From: Salarchaeum japonicum_A
GTDB taxonomy: Archaea; Halobacteriota; Halobacteria; Halobacteriales; Halobacteriaceae
DNA length: 64,000 nt
Assembly (NCBI RefSeq): GCF_049705945.1
Contig: NZ_JBNAMV010000002.1
Coordinates: 1 to 64,000 of the forward strand
Direction: 5' to 3'
In this document: positions 52,615 through 60,323 of the stretch, in pieces
How the letters are laid out: the number at the start of each line of letters is the position of its first letter
How positions within the stretch are numbered: position 1 is the first letter of the stretch
Translations under genes and position numbers: made by a program
The notes under the pieces: model-generated
What the model was told of the DNA's origin: nothing
What the model saw: the letters and a program-made list of their open reading frames with translations, nothing else
The model's database searches: none

Positions 52615-54137
52615 GTCCGAGTACGCCCACCGACGACGAGAAGATGGCGTATCGGGTTGCGGCACTCCCGCTGGAGTACGGTGAGACCCGCATCAACCAG
52701 CTGTTTACGCGTGGCTACAATCGATACGTCGTCGACGGCGAGGACCAACCCGAGGACCTCGTGAACGACGTCGAGCGGTTCGGGACGGCGGCGTTCAAAG
52801 AGCAGGTTCGTGCCGACGCCGCTGAGGAGCCGTTCGTCGACGAGCCGGGGACGCTTGCCGTGCTCGCGACGTTGAGTGCGATCTGTGTGAAAGAGCACCC
52901 GAAGTTCGAGCACGCGTCGCCCCGAAACATCCAGGTGCTCTACGATATCCGGGAGCTGTACGTCAACAATCTCGCCTCCCTCATCCGCGCCCACGGCGAT
53001 GGGTCACTTCAGCAGGACATCGCCGACGTGCTGTACAGCAAGGAACCCGGTGAGGATGGCCCACACCCTGGTCGGGTCTGTACGGGCATCACAGAGATGC
53101 CGGAGTTCGGAGAGGGCCTCTACCTCGAAATCCCGATGGCGGCGGCGTCGCGCAAATGTCTCGTTCGAGCGGAGGGCGAGTCATCGACGGGGAGTGACGA
53201 TGGCGGGGAGATACTGACGCGAGTGAAGGACAACAACCTGTACGTCCCGGTCGGTGATTTCGACAGCAAGTATCTTGACTACGCTGAGCGGGCGTTCAAG
53301 AAGCTCCTGCGGGTGCAAGAAGACGGGCTCTCTGACGACCAGCTGACGTGGTTGACCACGAACGAGTCGGCGATTACGGAGCGGATCGACCGCTTCCTCG
53401 AGACCGGCCATCACGAGCGCATCTGGCGGAACTGGGACCGTGGGGAACGGACGATTCGCGTCCTCCGGCGGGCCCTGAATGACGCCCCCGACGATGTCGC
53501 ACAAACGGGCGAGTTCCACACGGCGAAAGAGCTGTATCGAGCGGTCGAGGCGTACGAGGCCGAGGACGAGTGGGAATCCTCGGTAACAGACTGGATCTCA
53601 AGTCCGAGCAGTCTCGCGAAGACGCTGGCTGACCACGAGTCTCACTCGGCAGTCACGATCGACCGCGACGGACGCGTCAATACGTACCGAATCGGGCGAG
53701 CTGGAACCGGCGCCGAACAGATCGAGGTGCGAGAGATCGAAGACCTCTTCGAACTCCCCTGTATGGCGAATATGGAGGAACGGCTCCACGAGAAGAAGCC
53801 GGTGCGGAAGGACCTCTACAACTTCGCGCGGATGGTGATGTGGCTGCCGCAGTACCAAGACAGCAGCCTCGACGAAATCGTCACGGATCTCAAGGACGTC
53901 TTCTCTCGGTGGCCGTGGTACGACGAGCAGGAAACCGAGTACCAGGTCCGTTACGAGTTCTCGAACACGATCGACGGCGACACCCCGTTGCCGATGAACT
54001 GCGATAACGACGATCTACAGCGCTACTGTATCGGCCAGGACCAATGTCCCTACTCTATCTGGGGCAGCCTCCCGTTCCCGGATGAGATGTACGAGCAGGT
54101 CGAGGAGGAATCCGCCGGTCCTGCTGAGCAATTCTGA
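52611..54137 (+). CDS. PriL-like primase large subunit with iron-sulfur cysteines
   Basis: 508 residues, translationally coupled to the PriS-like gene. The C-terminal third has the layout of the PriL iron-sulfur domain: LPCMANMEERLHEKKPVRK (first Cys about 384), DLYNFARMVMWLPQYQDSS (matching the R-x-x-x-A-x-x-L helix), YQVRYEFSN, then NCDNDDLQRYCIGQDQC with the other three Cys (about 463, 472, 479). The N-terminal part also resembles PriL (YRVAALPLEYGETRINQLF). With the preceding gene this would make a complete two-subunit primase on the element, separate from the chromosomal one. Confidence 0.75.
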   Translation: MSPSTPTDDEKMAYRVAALPLEYGETRINQLFTRGYNRYVVDGEDQPEDLVNDVERFGTAAFKEQVRADAAEEPFVDEPGTLAVLATLSAICVKEHPKFEHASPRNIQVLYDIRELYVNNLASLIRAHGDGSLQQDIADVLYSKEPGEDGPHPGRVCTGITEMPEFGEGLYLEIPMAAASRKCLVRAEGESSTGSDDGGEILTRVKDNNLYVPVGDFDSKYLDYAERAFKKLLRVQEDGLSDDQLTWLTTNESAITERIDRFLETGHHERIWRNWDRGERTIRVLRRALNDAPDDVAQTGEFHTAKELYRAVEAYEAEDEWESSVTDWISSPSSLAKTLADHESHSAVTIDRDGRVNTYRIGRAGTGAEQIEVREIEDLFELPCMANMEERLHEKKPVRKDLYNFARMVMWLPQYQDSSLDEIVTDLKDVFSRWPWYDEQETEYQVRYEFSNTIDGDTPLPMNCDNDDLQRYCIGQDQCPYSIWGSLPFPDEMYEQVEEESAGPAEQF

Positions 54138-54207
54138 GTGACCGATTTTCCTCAGTTTTCGAGGAGAGTTGAAGAGGTTTCGTTGCCCTTCCACCATCTA
54201 CAAAATT

Positions 54208-54885
54208 TCAATCACTGCTAGCAGCGCTAACACCCACAGGTTCCGAGATCCGTAGTAATCCCGAGACACCGAGTACATCCTCGATGATTTCATACACGAC
54301 TTCGATATGCTCTCTGTTGGTAAGGTGCGAATCCACAGCAACAAGTGTCGATACCGAATGCTGGCGAGAGATCTCGACTGCATCGACGAGAATCTCACAA
54401 TCGTGGCCAATATCGAGATCACTTCTGAACCGGCGTAACAATTGATCGTTGCTCTGCTGCGGGAAACACCGGTCAATCAATTCATCCGGAAGCTGCACCT
54501 GATACAGTTCTATATCCTGAAGACAGCGACGTAGCGTCGACAGCTGCTCTCGCTTATCCATATCGTACCAGCTCATCTGGATATCGTCCCGAAAGTGACT
54601 CCGGTCGTTCGGACTGACGTGGATATCCCGAGCACGCGGCTCGTAGTCGAAAATCTCGTTGTCAGTATCGCGGAGGTAGGCAATTACGTCATCGTAGAGG
54701 TTGTACCGGCGTTCACAGAGCGCATCGAACTCGTCGTTGGCCTTTCCACCGATCACGATATAGAACGACTCACCATCAATGAGTCGCTGACAGCCGCGGT
54801 CCTCCTCGAGGTCGCCCGGAAGCTGTGAATAGACGTAATTCACCATCACCGATGTATCCAAGTTGAGTCGGGCGGCTTCGCTCAT
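54208..54885 (-). CDS. PIN-domain nuclease, module 1
   Basis: 225 residues. It starts with the PIN strand and first catalytic Asp (LNLDTSVMVNYVYS, Asp10), followed by ANDEFDAL and, near the end, HDCEILVDAVEIS and LVAVDSHLTNREH, giving the set of acidic residues of a PIN active site. Its ATG overlaps the stop of the upstream gene (ATGA), so the two are made together. PIN proteins are usually RNase toxins, and the partner upstream would be the antidote or control subunit. It is longer than the common 130-residue VapC toxin. Confidence 0.75.
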   Translation of the reverse strand: MSEAARLNLDTSVMVNYVYSQLPGDLEEDRGCQRLIDGESFYIVIGGKANDEFDALCERRYNLYDDVIAYLRDTDNEIFDYEPRARDIHVSPNDRSHFRDDIQMSWYDMDKREQLSTLRRCLQDIELYQVQLPDELIDRCFPQQSNDQLLRRFRSDLDIGHDCEILVDAVEISRQHSVSTLVAVDSHLTNREHIEVVYEIIEDVLGVSGLLRISEPVGVSAASSD

Positions 54886-55904
54886 TCAGTACCCTCCAGA
54901 ACCTCTCTTGCCATCTCGTGCAGATGCGCCATCTGTTCTTCGTCAACTCTCTGGGAGTGATGGCCAGCGCGCGGGTACAAATCCGCATCAGCACATCGCT
55001 CACTCAGCCGATTCCGTCGCGATAGAAGGTCTTCGTGGAAGCTCGTAAACCGGTCTGCGTGCTCCTCGATCAAGTGGTGTCGATTCGGACCCTCCGCAGT
55101 TTGCGTAGAAATGTACAATGCCGGGTACCGCCAGACATCATAGTAGAAGTACGGCGCGAGATCCTGTAACACAGTTTCTTGCTCGTTCGATATTGACTCG
55201 AGAGTCGTGAGTTGCGCAAACACCTGCTCAATAATATCTGTTCCACGAGTGACTAAGTCCACTATCTCGGACAGCTCGTCGATTTCCGCAAGCTCGAGAT
55301 GGAGGTCAGAAATGAGCAATCGGAACTCTTGCTCGTCCGATTCAGACAGCATCCCCTCTTGTGAGCCTCCGCCGAAATCCGACAGCGAATGGTTCGTTGT
55401 TTCCTGTTCAATCGTCTCATCTAGGGTTTCGAGGTGCTCCCGAATATCCGTCGACGTGAGATACAGATCGGTGTACTCGTCGGGAGCGCATTCCTGGTAG
55501 AAGTCGCGGAGGAAGTCGAATTTCCCGGTATACCAAACTTTCCGCAGGTCATAATCGTCGAAGAAAACCTCGGACCCGAAGTAGTCCCGATACTGTTGCA
55601 CTTCCTCAGTTTCACCGTGATCGCGTCGAATCCCACCCGTGTTGGTGGTCATCCGTCCCGGGGCATTGTCGGGCTCGCCGGCAACCTTCGTGTATGCACC
55701 GGCAAGGTACCAGCTATAGGTGACCGGGAGGTCGAACTCTTTAATTGCGAAGTAGCACAGCTTCTCTTGCTCCGTACGCGTGATGTTTCGACCAGGGTCG
55801 TCGAACACGTCCTCTACCGCAAGTTCAATACCGCGTAGAAGCGCGTCTGCATAGGGTTCCTCCTCACTATATGGGTCGTTTGAGCCCGGCGTGGGAGGAG
55901 TCAT
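54882..55904 (-). CDS. Panacea/DUF4065-like partner of PIN module 1
   Basis: 340 residues. Residues about 43-78 (TEQEKLCYFAIKEFDLPVTY and following WYLAGAYTKV) match the opening of Panacea/DUF4065-type antitoxin domains, where K-L-x-Y-x-A is followed by a WxYGP-like segment. The same signature occurs in the gene at 62134-63003, which also precedes a PIN gene. A variable helical region follows (ISDLHLELAEIDELSEIVDLV). I infer that it neutralises or targets the PIN nuclease. Overall similarity to known Panacea proteins is weak and should be tested by profile search. Confidence 0.6.
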   Translation of the reverse strand: MTPPTPGSNDPYSEEEPYADALLRGIELAVEDVFDDPGRNITRTEQEKLCYFAIKEFDLPVTYSWYLAGAYTKVAGEPDNAPGRMTTNTGGIRRDHGETEEVQQYRDYFGSEVFFDDYDLRKVWYTGKFDFLRDFYQECAPDEYTDLYLTSTDIREHLETLDETIEQETTNHSLSDFGGGSQEGMLSESDEQEFRLLISDLHLELAEIDELSEIVDLVTRGTDIIEQVFAQLTTLESISNEQETVLQDLAPYFYYDVWRYPALYISTQTAEGPNRHHLIEEHADRFTSFHEDLLSRRNRLSERCADADLYPRAGHHSQRVDEEQMAHLHEMAREVLEGTE

Positions 55905-56659
55905 GATTAGAGTGTTCCCGCTATGGTGCGGATAGGTTTTGTGATACTACTTCGGAAGTTCGATACCTGCTGGTGAGAGCTGTTGTTAGTATAGTATTCA
56001 ACAGGGATAGTCAAAGATGGTGGCCTCGGACTGAAAGTGAAGTTCGACAAGCATCTTCAGTCTCTACAGATTTGAGCGGCCCCAATCATGATTTTCGTCG
56101 GGAACCGATTCTTCTCCCTATTCATCATGGCTGTTGGAACATATCAGATGAAGGAGGATTAAACAGAGCCAGATCTATCTGAATCCTCGTCGAACTATTT
56201 CAGAGGTTAATACGACCAAAATCGAGGGTATCGGGTTTCCAATGATTCGAAGTGACGAGATGGAGGAACTCGAGGGACGCAGAATAGGTGAATCAGCGAC
56301 CCAAAGGAATCCAGATACGACCGAAATCACGTTCCTTGCCCCGCCGTCGAGCAATTTCTGAAATCACAGCATTATCTCGGGACTCGTCGAGGTACTTTCT
56401 ACGCTCTCAAATCGGCCCGACGAGGTTCTACTGCAATTTAAGTCCGTTATTTCGGCTTGCATATCGCGGTTTTCGTCCAAAGAAAGAGGCGATATGCAAT
56501 GTGCGAAGGCCGCCGGCTCTCTCAGGCCGAGGGGCCGTCACAGGGGTAGCGGAACTACGGAAGTATCAGAATTAACGCATAGGTTGACGGGGGGCGTTTC
56601 GGTGGTGTCTGTCGTCCCCGCGAGGGGTGGCGGGGCGCATCACGTGCCCCCGATAGACG
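55905..56659. other. Gene-poor stretch between PIN module 1 and the next operon
   Basis: About 755 bases with no convincing gene; the small open frames have low-quality composition and no good starts. AT-rich parts (for example 55975-56230) alternate with stop-dense sequence, which may be decayed gene remnants. The notable structure is the inverted repeat at 56457-56499. TTTAAG near 56438 could be a promoter element. Confidence 0.5.
56457..56499. repeat. Inverted repeat TTGCATATCGC / GCGATATGCAA
   Basis: Perfect 11-base arms at 56457-56467 and 56489-56499, with start-to-start distance 32 bases. The geometry resembles the two TTAACCAACA repeats (34 and 31 bases), though the arm sequence differs. 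It lies about 160 bases upstream of the gene at 56660, so it may be an operator or part of an origin. Confidence 0.65.
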
Positions 56660-57100
56660 ATGGCTTCGGAACAACGCAGGAAGACACGAGCAGCGGATCA
56701 CGCAGGAACTACCCCCGACGATGAGGCGCCGTGGGCGGACCTCGAGATGGCGGTTCCGACCGAACGGGATCACGCGTCGGTCGTCGCCCTTGTGGAGTGT
56801 GCCCTCGTCGAACTCACGCACGAGGCCGTGGGCGCCGTCTTCATCTCCCGGCAGGTCGGGCGGTCGACGCGGACGCAGTACGTCGCCGCCGACGACGTCG
56901 GCGAGCAGTTCCAGAAACGGCACTTCGACGACCGACTGGGCTGGCACGAGACCACCGTCCCTCGACGAACCGTTCGCGACGAGCTCATCACTCAGCTCAC
57001 GCAGTTGCCCTCGACGTCGGCGGAGCGATTAGGTGAAGGAGCAACCAGCGAGCCAGACACCTTCGTCGTGAAGCCAGTTCGAGAGCTCCGAACGCCGTAG
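56660..57100 (+). CDS. Protein of unknown function
   Basis: 146 residues. It begins with a basic, hydrophilic region (MASEQRRKTRAADHAG) and continues with a mixed alpha/beta domain (ASVVALVECALVELTHEAVGAVFISRQ, TQYVAADDVGEQFQKRHF, TVRDELITQLTQLP). There is no signal peptide and no metal motif. It is the first of a series of small plus-strand genes (57319, 57609, 57994, 58587) that look like element housekeeping functions. Just after it lies the second TTAACCAACA inverted repeat. I do not recognise a family. Confidence 0.65.
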   Translation: MASEQRRKTRAADHAGTTPDDEAPWADLEMAVPTERDHASVVALVECALVELTHEAVGAVFISRQVGRSTRTQYVAADDVGEQFQKRHFDDRLGWHETTVPRRTVRDELITQLTQLPSTSAERLGEGATSEPDTFVVKPVRELRTP

Positions 57101-57108
57101 CGGTTAGG

Positions 57109-57151
57109 CTTAACCAACATCTTCGGCCGATATCGACACGATGTTGGTTAA
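57109..57151. repeat. Inverted repeat CTTAACCAACAT / ATGTTGGTTAA, copy 2
   Basis: The arms TTAACCAACAT (57110-57120) and ATGTTGGTTAA (57141-57151) are perfect over 11 bases and repeat the arms found at 38428-38472, with a different 20-base spacer. It starts eight bases after the stop of the gene at 56660. Two conserved copies 18.7 kb apart, bracketing the transfer and primase genes, suggest binding sites for one protein. Confidence 0.7.
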
Positions 57152-57318
57152 CGCAGGGGTTAGATCCACTCCCTTGCCCCCACCCACCGCCCGACTCCTC
57201 GAGTGAGTGTATCCTGGCGGCCGGGCGATCCGAGGAGGTCCCGAATCTGTACGCCATGAACTGTTTGTCGGCGCCAGGAGGCGTGCAGCGCGCAACAGCG
57301 TGCGCTGCGTGACTCACC

Positions 57319-57609
57319 ATGCCTGGTCCCGATCCGCACGACGACACGAGTCGCGACTACGAACGGTTCGAGAAAGAACAGCTCGCCCAGGACCGCGACG
57401 CCACCAGCGTCGACACGGCGGACATCGACGACACGACGGCCCAGCGCCTGGTCAGCGACCTCGTCGACGCGGACGTCGTCACTCCGGTTCCCGAGGACCA
57501 AGTTCTGGCTCACGAACCAAGCGGCACCACGTTCCACTCGACGACACAACTGGCCGTCTTCCACCGTGGCTGGACGGCCGGCCGCGACGCAGACGCGGAG
57601 GCCGAGTGA
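57319..57609 (+). CDS. Small acidic protein of unknown function
   Basis: 96 residues starting MPGPDPHDDTSRDYERFEKE. The middle (TTAQRLVSDLVDADVVTPVPEDQVLAH) reads as a helix plus turn, and the end (FHSTTQLAVFHRGWTAGRD) as strand plus helix. The stop codon overlaps the start of the next gene (TGATG), so they are coupled. Such short acidic proteins before a zinc-finger gene are commonly carried by haloarchaeal plasmids; their role is not known. Confidence 0.65.
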   Translation: MPGPDPHDDTSRDYERFEKEQLAQDRDATSVDTADIDDTTAQRLVSDLVDADVVTPVPEDQVLAHEPSGTTFHSTTQLAVFHRGWTAGRDADAEAE

Positions 57610-57944
57610 TGCAGCAGACCCTCGTCGGCTGTGCGTTCTGCGACGCCCCGCCCGGTACCGAGACTGGCGAGGCCCACACCTGGGGTCAAGACGAGCGGGT
57701 CACTCACCCGATCTGTGTCGACTGCGCGATTCAGACGGAGCCGGATCCCGACGAGCGCGATCACGTTGCCTGTGACGGCTGTGGGCTGGTCGTCGACACG
57801 CTCGCAGCACTGACCCGGTTCCGGGTCGAACTGGGGCATCTGGAAGGCCCGTTGCAGCTGTGCGCCCGTTGTAGTCCGGGCGGGCTCGCGACGTACTGGA
57901 CGCGCGATCTCGAGGAGCATCTCGTCGCGACGCCGGCGGAGTGA
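57609..57944 (+). CDS. Zinc-binding protein with four CxxC pairs
   Basis: 111 residues from ATG 57609; the frame is open upstream, but the TGATG overlap with the preceding gene sets the start. Four CxxC knuckles (CAFC, CVDC, CDGC, CARC) can hold two zinc ions. The ends are acidic. No catalytic residue is visible; it is probably a DNA- or protein-binding zinc ribbon. It lies about 50 bases before the winged-helix/PIN pair. Confidence 0.7.
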   Translation: MQQTLVGCAFCDAPPGTETGEAHTWGQDERVTHPICVDCAIQTEPDPDERDHVACDGCGLVVDTLAALTRFRVELGHLEGPLQLCARCSPGGLATYWTRDLEEHLVATPAE

Positions 57945-57993
57945 CCCAAACACTCTTTACTGTTTCGCTGTAAACTGTAATCAAGAACGAATC

Positions 57994-58590
57994 GTGTCAC
58001 GCACCTCAAACCGCGCGGACGGCGACATCGTCCAGGACTTCCTCTCGGTCGCGGACCTCCTCGAGGAGCCACAGCTGGCCCAGTTGTACGCGTACCTCGC
58101 TCGGGAGGGCGAGGCAACCGTCCAGAACGTGATGGATGACCTCGAACTCGCCCAGGGGACGGCCTACAGCTACGTCAACCGGCTCGTCGACGCCGGCGTC
58201 GTCGACGTCACCGACGACGAGCAGCCACGCCGGTACGCTGCTCGGGAGATCGACCTGACTGTAACGACGGCCGCCGGCGACCGCGAGTACACGATCACAC
58301 CGGCGCTGATTGACGCCGTCGGCCGTCGCGAGACGGACGCCGACATTGACACCTACATCGACCGCCACGGCGTCGCCGGCCTCGCGACCGCGCTCACCTA
58401 CGCCGTCGCTCGCGAACGCGGCGAGGTGACCCACCGCCTGATGGCGGAGGATCTCGACATCTCGCCGCTGGCTGCGGAGATGATCTTGCAGGCGCTCCGG
58501 CCCGTCGTCCACGAGCACTACGACATCGAGGAGTCAGGGGCGGGACTCGACGAGTTGGACATCGACGGCGACGGCGCTGACGACGCGTGA
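57994..58590 (+). CDS. Winged-helix regulator, partner of PIN module 3
   Basis: 198 residues from GTG 57994. Residues 15-85 form a winged helix (LAQLYAYLAREGEATVQNVM, ELAQGTAYSYVNRLVDAGVV), with the recognition helix around TAYSYVNRL. A C-terminal helical domain (TALTYAVARERGEVTHRLMAEDL) may sense or bind the PIN protein. The stop overlaps the GTG start of the PIN gene (GTGA). A DNA-binding protein coupled to a PIN protein resembles a VapBC-type toxin-antitoxin operon, with this protein as regulator and antidote. Confidence 0.75.
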   Translation: MSRTSNRADGDIVQDFLSVADLLEEPQLAQLYAYLAREGEATVQNVMDDLELAQGTAYSYVNRLVDAGVVDVTDDEQPRRYAAREIDLTVTTAAGDREYTITPALIDAVGRRETDADIDTYIDRHGVAGLATALTYAVARERGEVTHRLMAEDLDISPLAAEMILQALRPVVHEHYDIEESGAGLDELDIDGDGADDA

Positions 58591-59096
58591 GCGCACTCCA
58601 CATCGCCGACACCGGCCTGTTCGTCGCGATGGGACAGCCGTCGAACAGTCGCTATCAGGCTGTTCGGCGGTTCGCTCGCCTGAACGACGTCACCTTCGTC
58701 CTGCCCGATCGGGTGTACGAGGAGCTGACCGTCAACGACCCCGACATCGAGGAGCCACCTATCGACACCGCGATCGACGAGGACCTGGCGACGGTTGCGG
58801 CGTCGCTCGAGTTCTCCGATCCGGTCGTCTCGCGGGTGATGGACGGGGTCCAGCGGTACATCGCGAACGCCGATGACCGACCCGCCGACGAGGTCGAACG
58901 CGCGGACGCTGCCCTCGCTGCGCTAGCTGCCCAGCACCTCAGCGCGGGGACGGCGACCGAGGTCTACATCTACACAACAGATATCGCGGCCGGCGAAGGG
59001 GCCGAAACCGTGCTCGCGAGTGAGGGGTACGGTGACTCGGTGACGTTCGTGAATGGTTTCCGGTTTATCGAAAATCTTCGCTCTGACGACAGCTGA
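58587..59096 (+). CDS. PIN-domain protein, module 3
   Basis: 169 residues from GTG 58587. The start MSALHIADTGLFVAMGQ has the first PIN Asp (Asp8), followed by FVLPDRVYEELTV (the conserved Glu), ERADAALAALAAQHL (third acidic residue) and EVYIYTTDIAAGEGA (fourth). These residues match the PIN nuclease active site. It is coupled to the winged-helix gene. It could be an RNase toxin or, in a mobile element, a regulator that cleaves specific RNAs. The next gene converges towards it. Confidence 0.72.
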   Translation: MSALHIADTGLFVAMGQPSNSRYQAVRRFARLNDVTFVLPDRVYEELTVNDPDIEEPPIDTAIDEDLATVAASLEFSDPVVSRVMDGVQRYIANADDRPADEVERADAALAALAAQHLSAGTATEVYIYTTDIAAGEGAETVLASEGYGDSVTFVNGFRFIENLRSDDS

Positions 59097-59098
59097 CG

Positions 59099-59359
59099 TT
59101 ACTTCGCCTCAAGGTTTCGCGCGTCGAGTTCACCGGCGAGATACTGTTCTCCCTCTCGTGTGATGTCGTAGACACCGTTGCCGAGGTGGACGAGGAGTCC
59201 ATATTCGACGAGTGTCTTGCAGCGGGCGTTGATGTGTTGCCGGGAGAACCGGACGCGGTCGCTATCAGCCATTTCCTTGGGGGTATCAGGGCTATCGTCA
59301 GAGAGATGCTCCAGAATGCGGTCATCGGCGCGAGACATCCAGTCGGCGTCAAAGCGCAT
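59099..59359 (-). CDS. PhiH1-repressor-like winged-helix protein
   Basis: 86 residues from ATG 59359; a GTG two codons upstream is possible. MRFDADWMSRADDRILEHLS starts the first helix, FSRQHINARCKTLVEYGLLV is the recognition helix, and GNGVYDITREGEQYLAGELD forms the wing and last helix. This small stand-alone layout is that of the halophage PhiH1 repressor family, common in haloarchaeal mobile DNA. It converges with the PIN gene and its start faces the HalOD1 gene. Confidence 0.8.
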   Translation of the reverse strand: MRFDADWMSRADDRILEHLSDDSPDTPKEMADSDRVRFSRQHINARCKTLVEYGLLVHLGNGVYDITREGEQYLAGELDARNLEAK

Positions 59360-59443
59360 AATCACTTCTGGTTGCGCCGACGCTATCCCGAACGCGCTAA
59401 GTCAATTGGCAAAGCGAAGAGCTTCTGTGGTTGACTCCTAACG

Positions 59444-59451
59444 TTTTAAAA
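59444..59451 (+). promoter_or_regulatory. TATA box of the HalOD1 gene
   Basis: TTTTAAAA is centred about 33 bases before ATG 59481, consistent with a leaderless transcript. It is symmetrical, so it could also serve the minus-strand regulator gene, whose start is 85 bases away. Confidence 0.5.
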
Positions 59452-59480
59452 GCCTGCCACTCTTAGCCCCGAGCGTTCAG

Positions 59481-59741
59481 ATGCATTCTCCTCCATCGGA
59501 CTGTCCGGATGGTTCGAGGGACCTCCTCGTGGAGATCATCGAGACACTAGAGACGTGTGGACTCGAGGACGATTCCTACCAGCTCCACGATTACGTCGAC
59601 CCCGATGCGCTCGAACAGTTGATCGCCTCCGCCGATGAGAACATCGCCGTTCAGTTCACTGTCGAGGGGATCCTACTCGATGTATCACCGGACAGCGTGG
59701 ACGTCATCGTCGAGGACGAGTCCCAGTCCGTCGGCGAATAA
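59481..59741 (+). CDS. HalOD1-domain protein
   Basis: 86 residues. LLVEIIETLETCGLEDDSYQ leads into the HalOD1 signature LHDYVDPDALEQLIAS, followed by VQFTVEGILLDVSPDSVDVIV. HalOD1 is a haloarchaea-specific output domain often joined to receiver domains; here it stands alone. Its biochemical role is not established. It has its own promoter and is separated by a long non-coding stretch from the next gene. Confidence 0.8.
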   Translation: MHSPPSDCPDGSRDLLVEIIETLETCGLEDDSYQLHDYVDPDALEQLIASADENIAVQFTVEGILLDVSPDSVDVIVEDESQSVGE

Positions 59742-60323
59742 CGACGTGCGGGTACGAGATAGGGATCGTTCCTGAAAGCCCTCGGCCGCTCGACGTCCCG
59801 CGACCACCGCTGCGCGCCTCGTGCCTGCGGTGCTTGCGGGGTCGGGGGACGACCGAGGCGGCCTCGCCCTTTCTGAGTCCGCCAGGACGTTAGATGCCTC
59901 ACCGAGCGACGTAACCAGCTGAACAGGTGTGTACGTAGCGGCCCGCCCCGCTCGCCGCTGCCGCCCTCCGCGTCGCTCGCGACCGACCATTCCGGGCGTG
60001 CGGGCGCTCTCCGCACCGCCCGCGCCCGTTCCGGGCTAAAGTGCATGTGCCCTCGGCGCCAGCGGGTAAGCGCGAGGGGTTGCGCGGCGTGGCTGCTCAC
60101 CCCCCACGCTTACTCCGCTGGCCGCTCGCTCCGGGCGGGTCGGCGCGCGGTGCTGGTTGGGGCCACCTCATGCAGGCGCGCTCTCGCTCGCGCCCGGTAG
60201 GGCGCTCGCGAAGGCGCGAGCGAGAGCGCGCAGATGGTTCTGTCGGTCGTTGTCGTCGGAAAACCGCGATGTTGGAGCATCGCGGAGTCGGCGCGTGAGC
60301 GCCTTCGGTCTTTGGTGAGACCA
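59742..60323. other. GC-rich non-coding stretch before the RPA-like gene
   Basis: About 580 bases of very GC-rich sequence. Open frames here are long only because of the base composition and have no good start. The main structure is the long inverted repeat at 60176-60231. The block between 59930 and 60140 contains several short GC-rich near-palindromes (for example CCGCTCGCTCCGGGCGG near 60120). This could be the leader RNA of the following gene or part of an origin. Confidence 0.5.
60176..60231. repeat. 19-base perfect inverted repeat (hairpin)
   Basis: GCGCGCTCTCGCTCGCGCC at 60176-60194 and GGCGCGAGCGAGAGCGCGC at 60213-60231 are perfectly complementary, with an 18-base loop. The stem would be extremely stable in RNA or as a cruciform. 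It ends 92 bases before the RPA-like start. There is no T tract after it, which argues against a simple terminator. Confidence 0.8.

Noticed and set aside
55973..56575. Short open frames in the 56 kb gap
   Set aside because: No plausible start context, no acidic bias and no recognisable domain.
57207..57608. Longer form of the four-CxxC protein starting at 57207
   Set aside because: The upstream part overlaps the coupled small gene at 57319-57609 in another frame, and its Arg-rich composition is unlike haloarchaeal protein.
59742..60323. Open frames in the GC-rich block before the RPA-like gene
   Set aside because: They are Arg/Gly/Pro-rich on both strands, a sign of non-coding GC-rich DNA.
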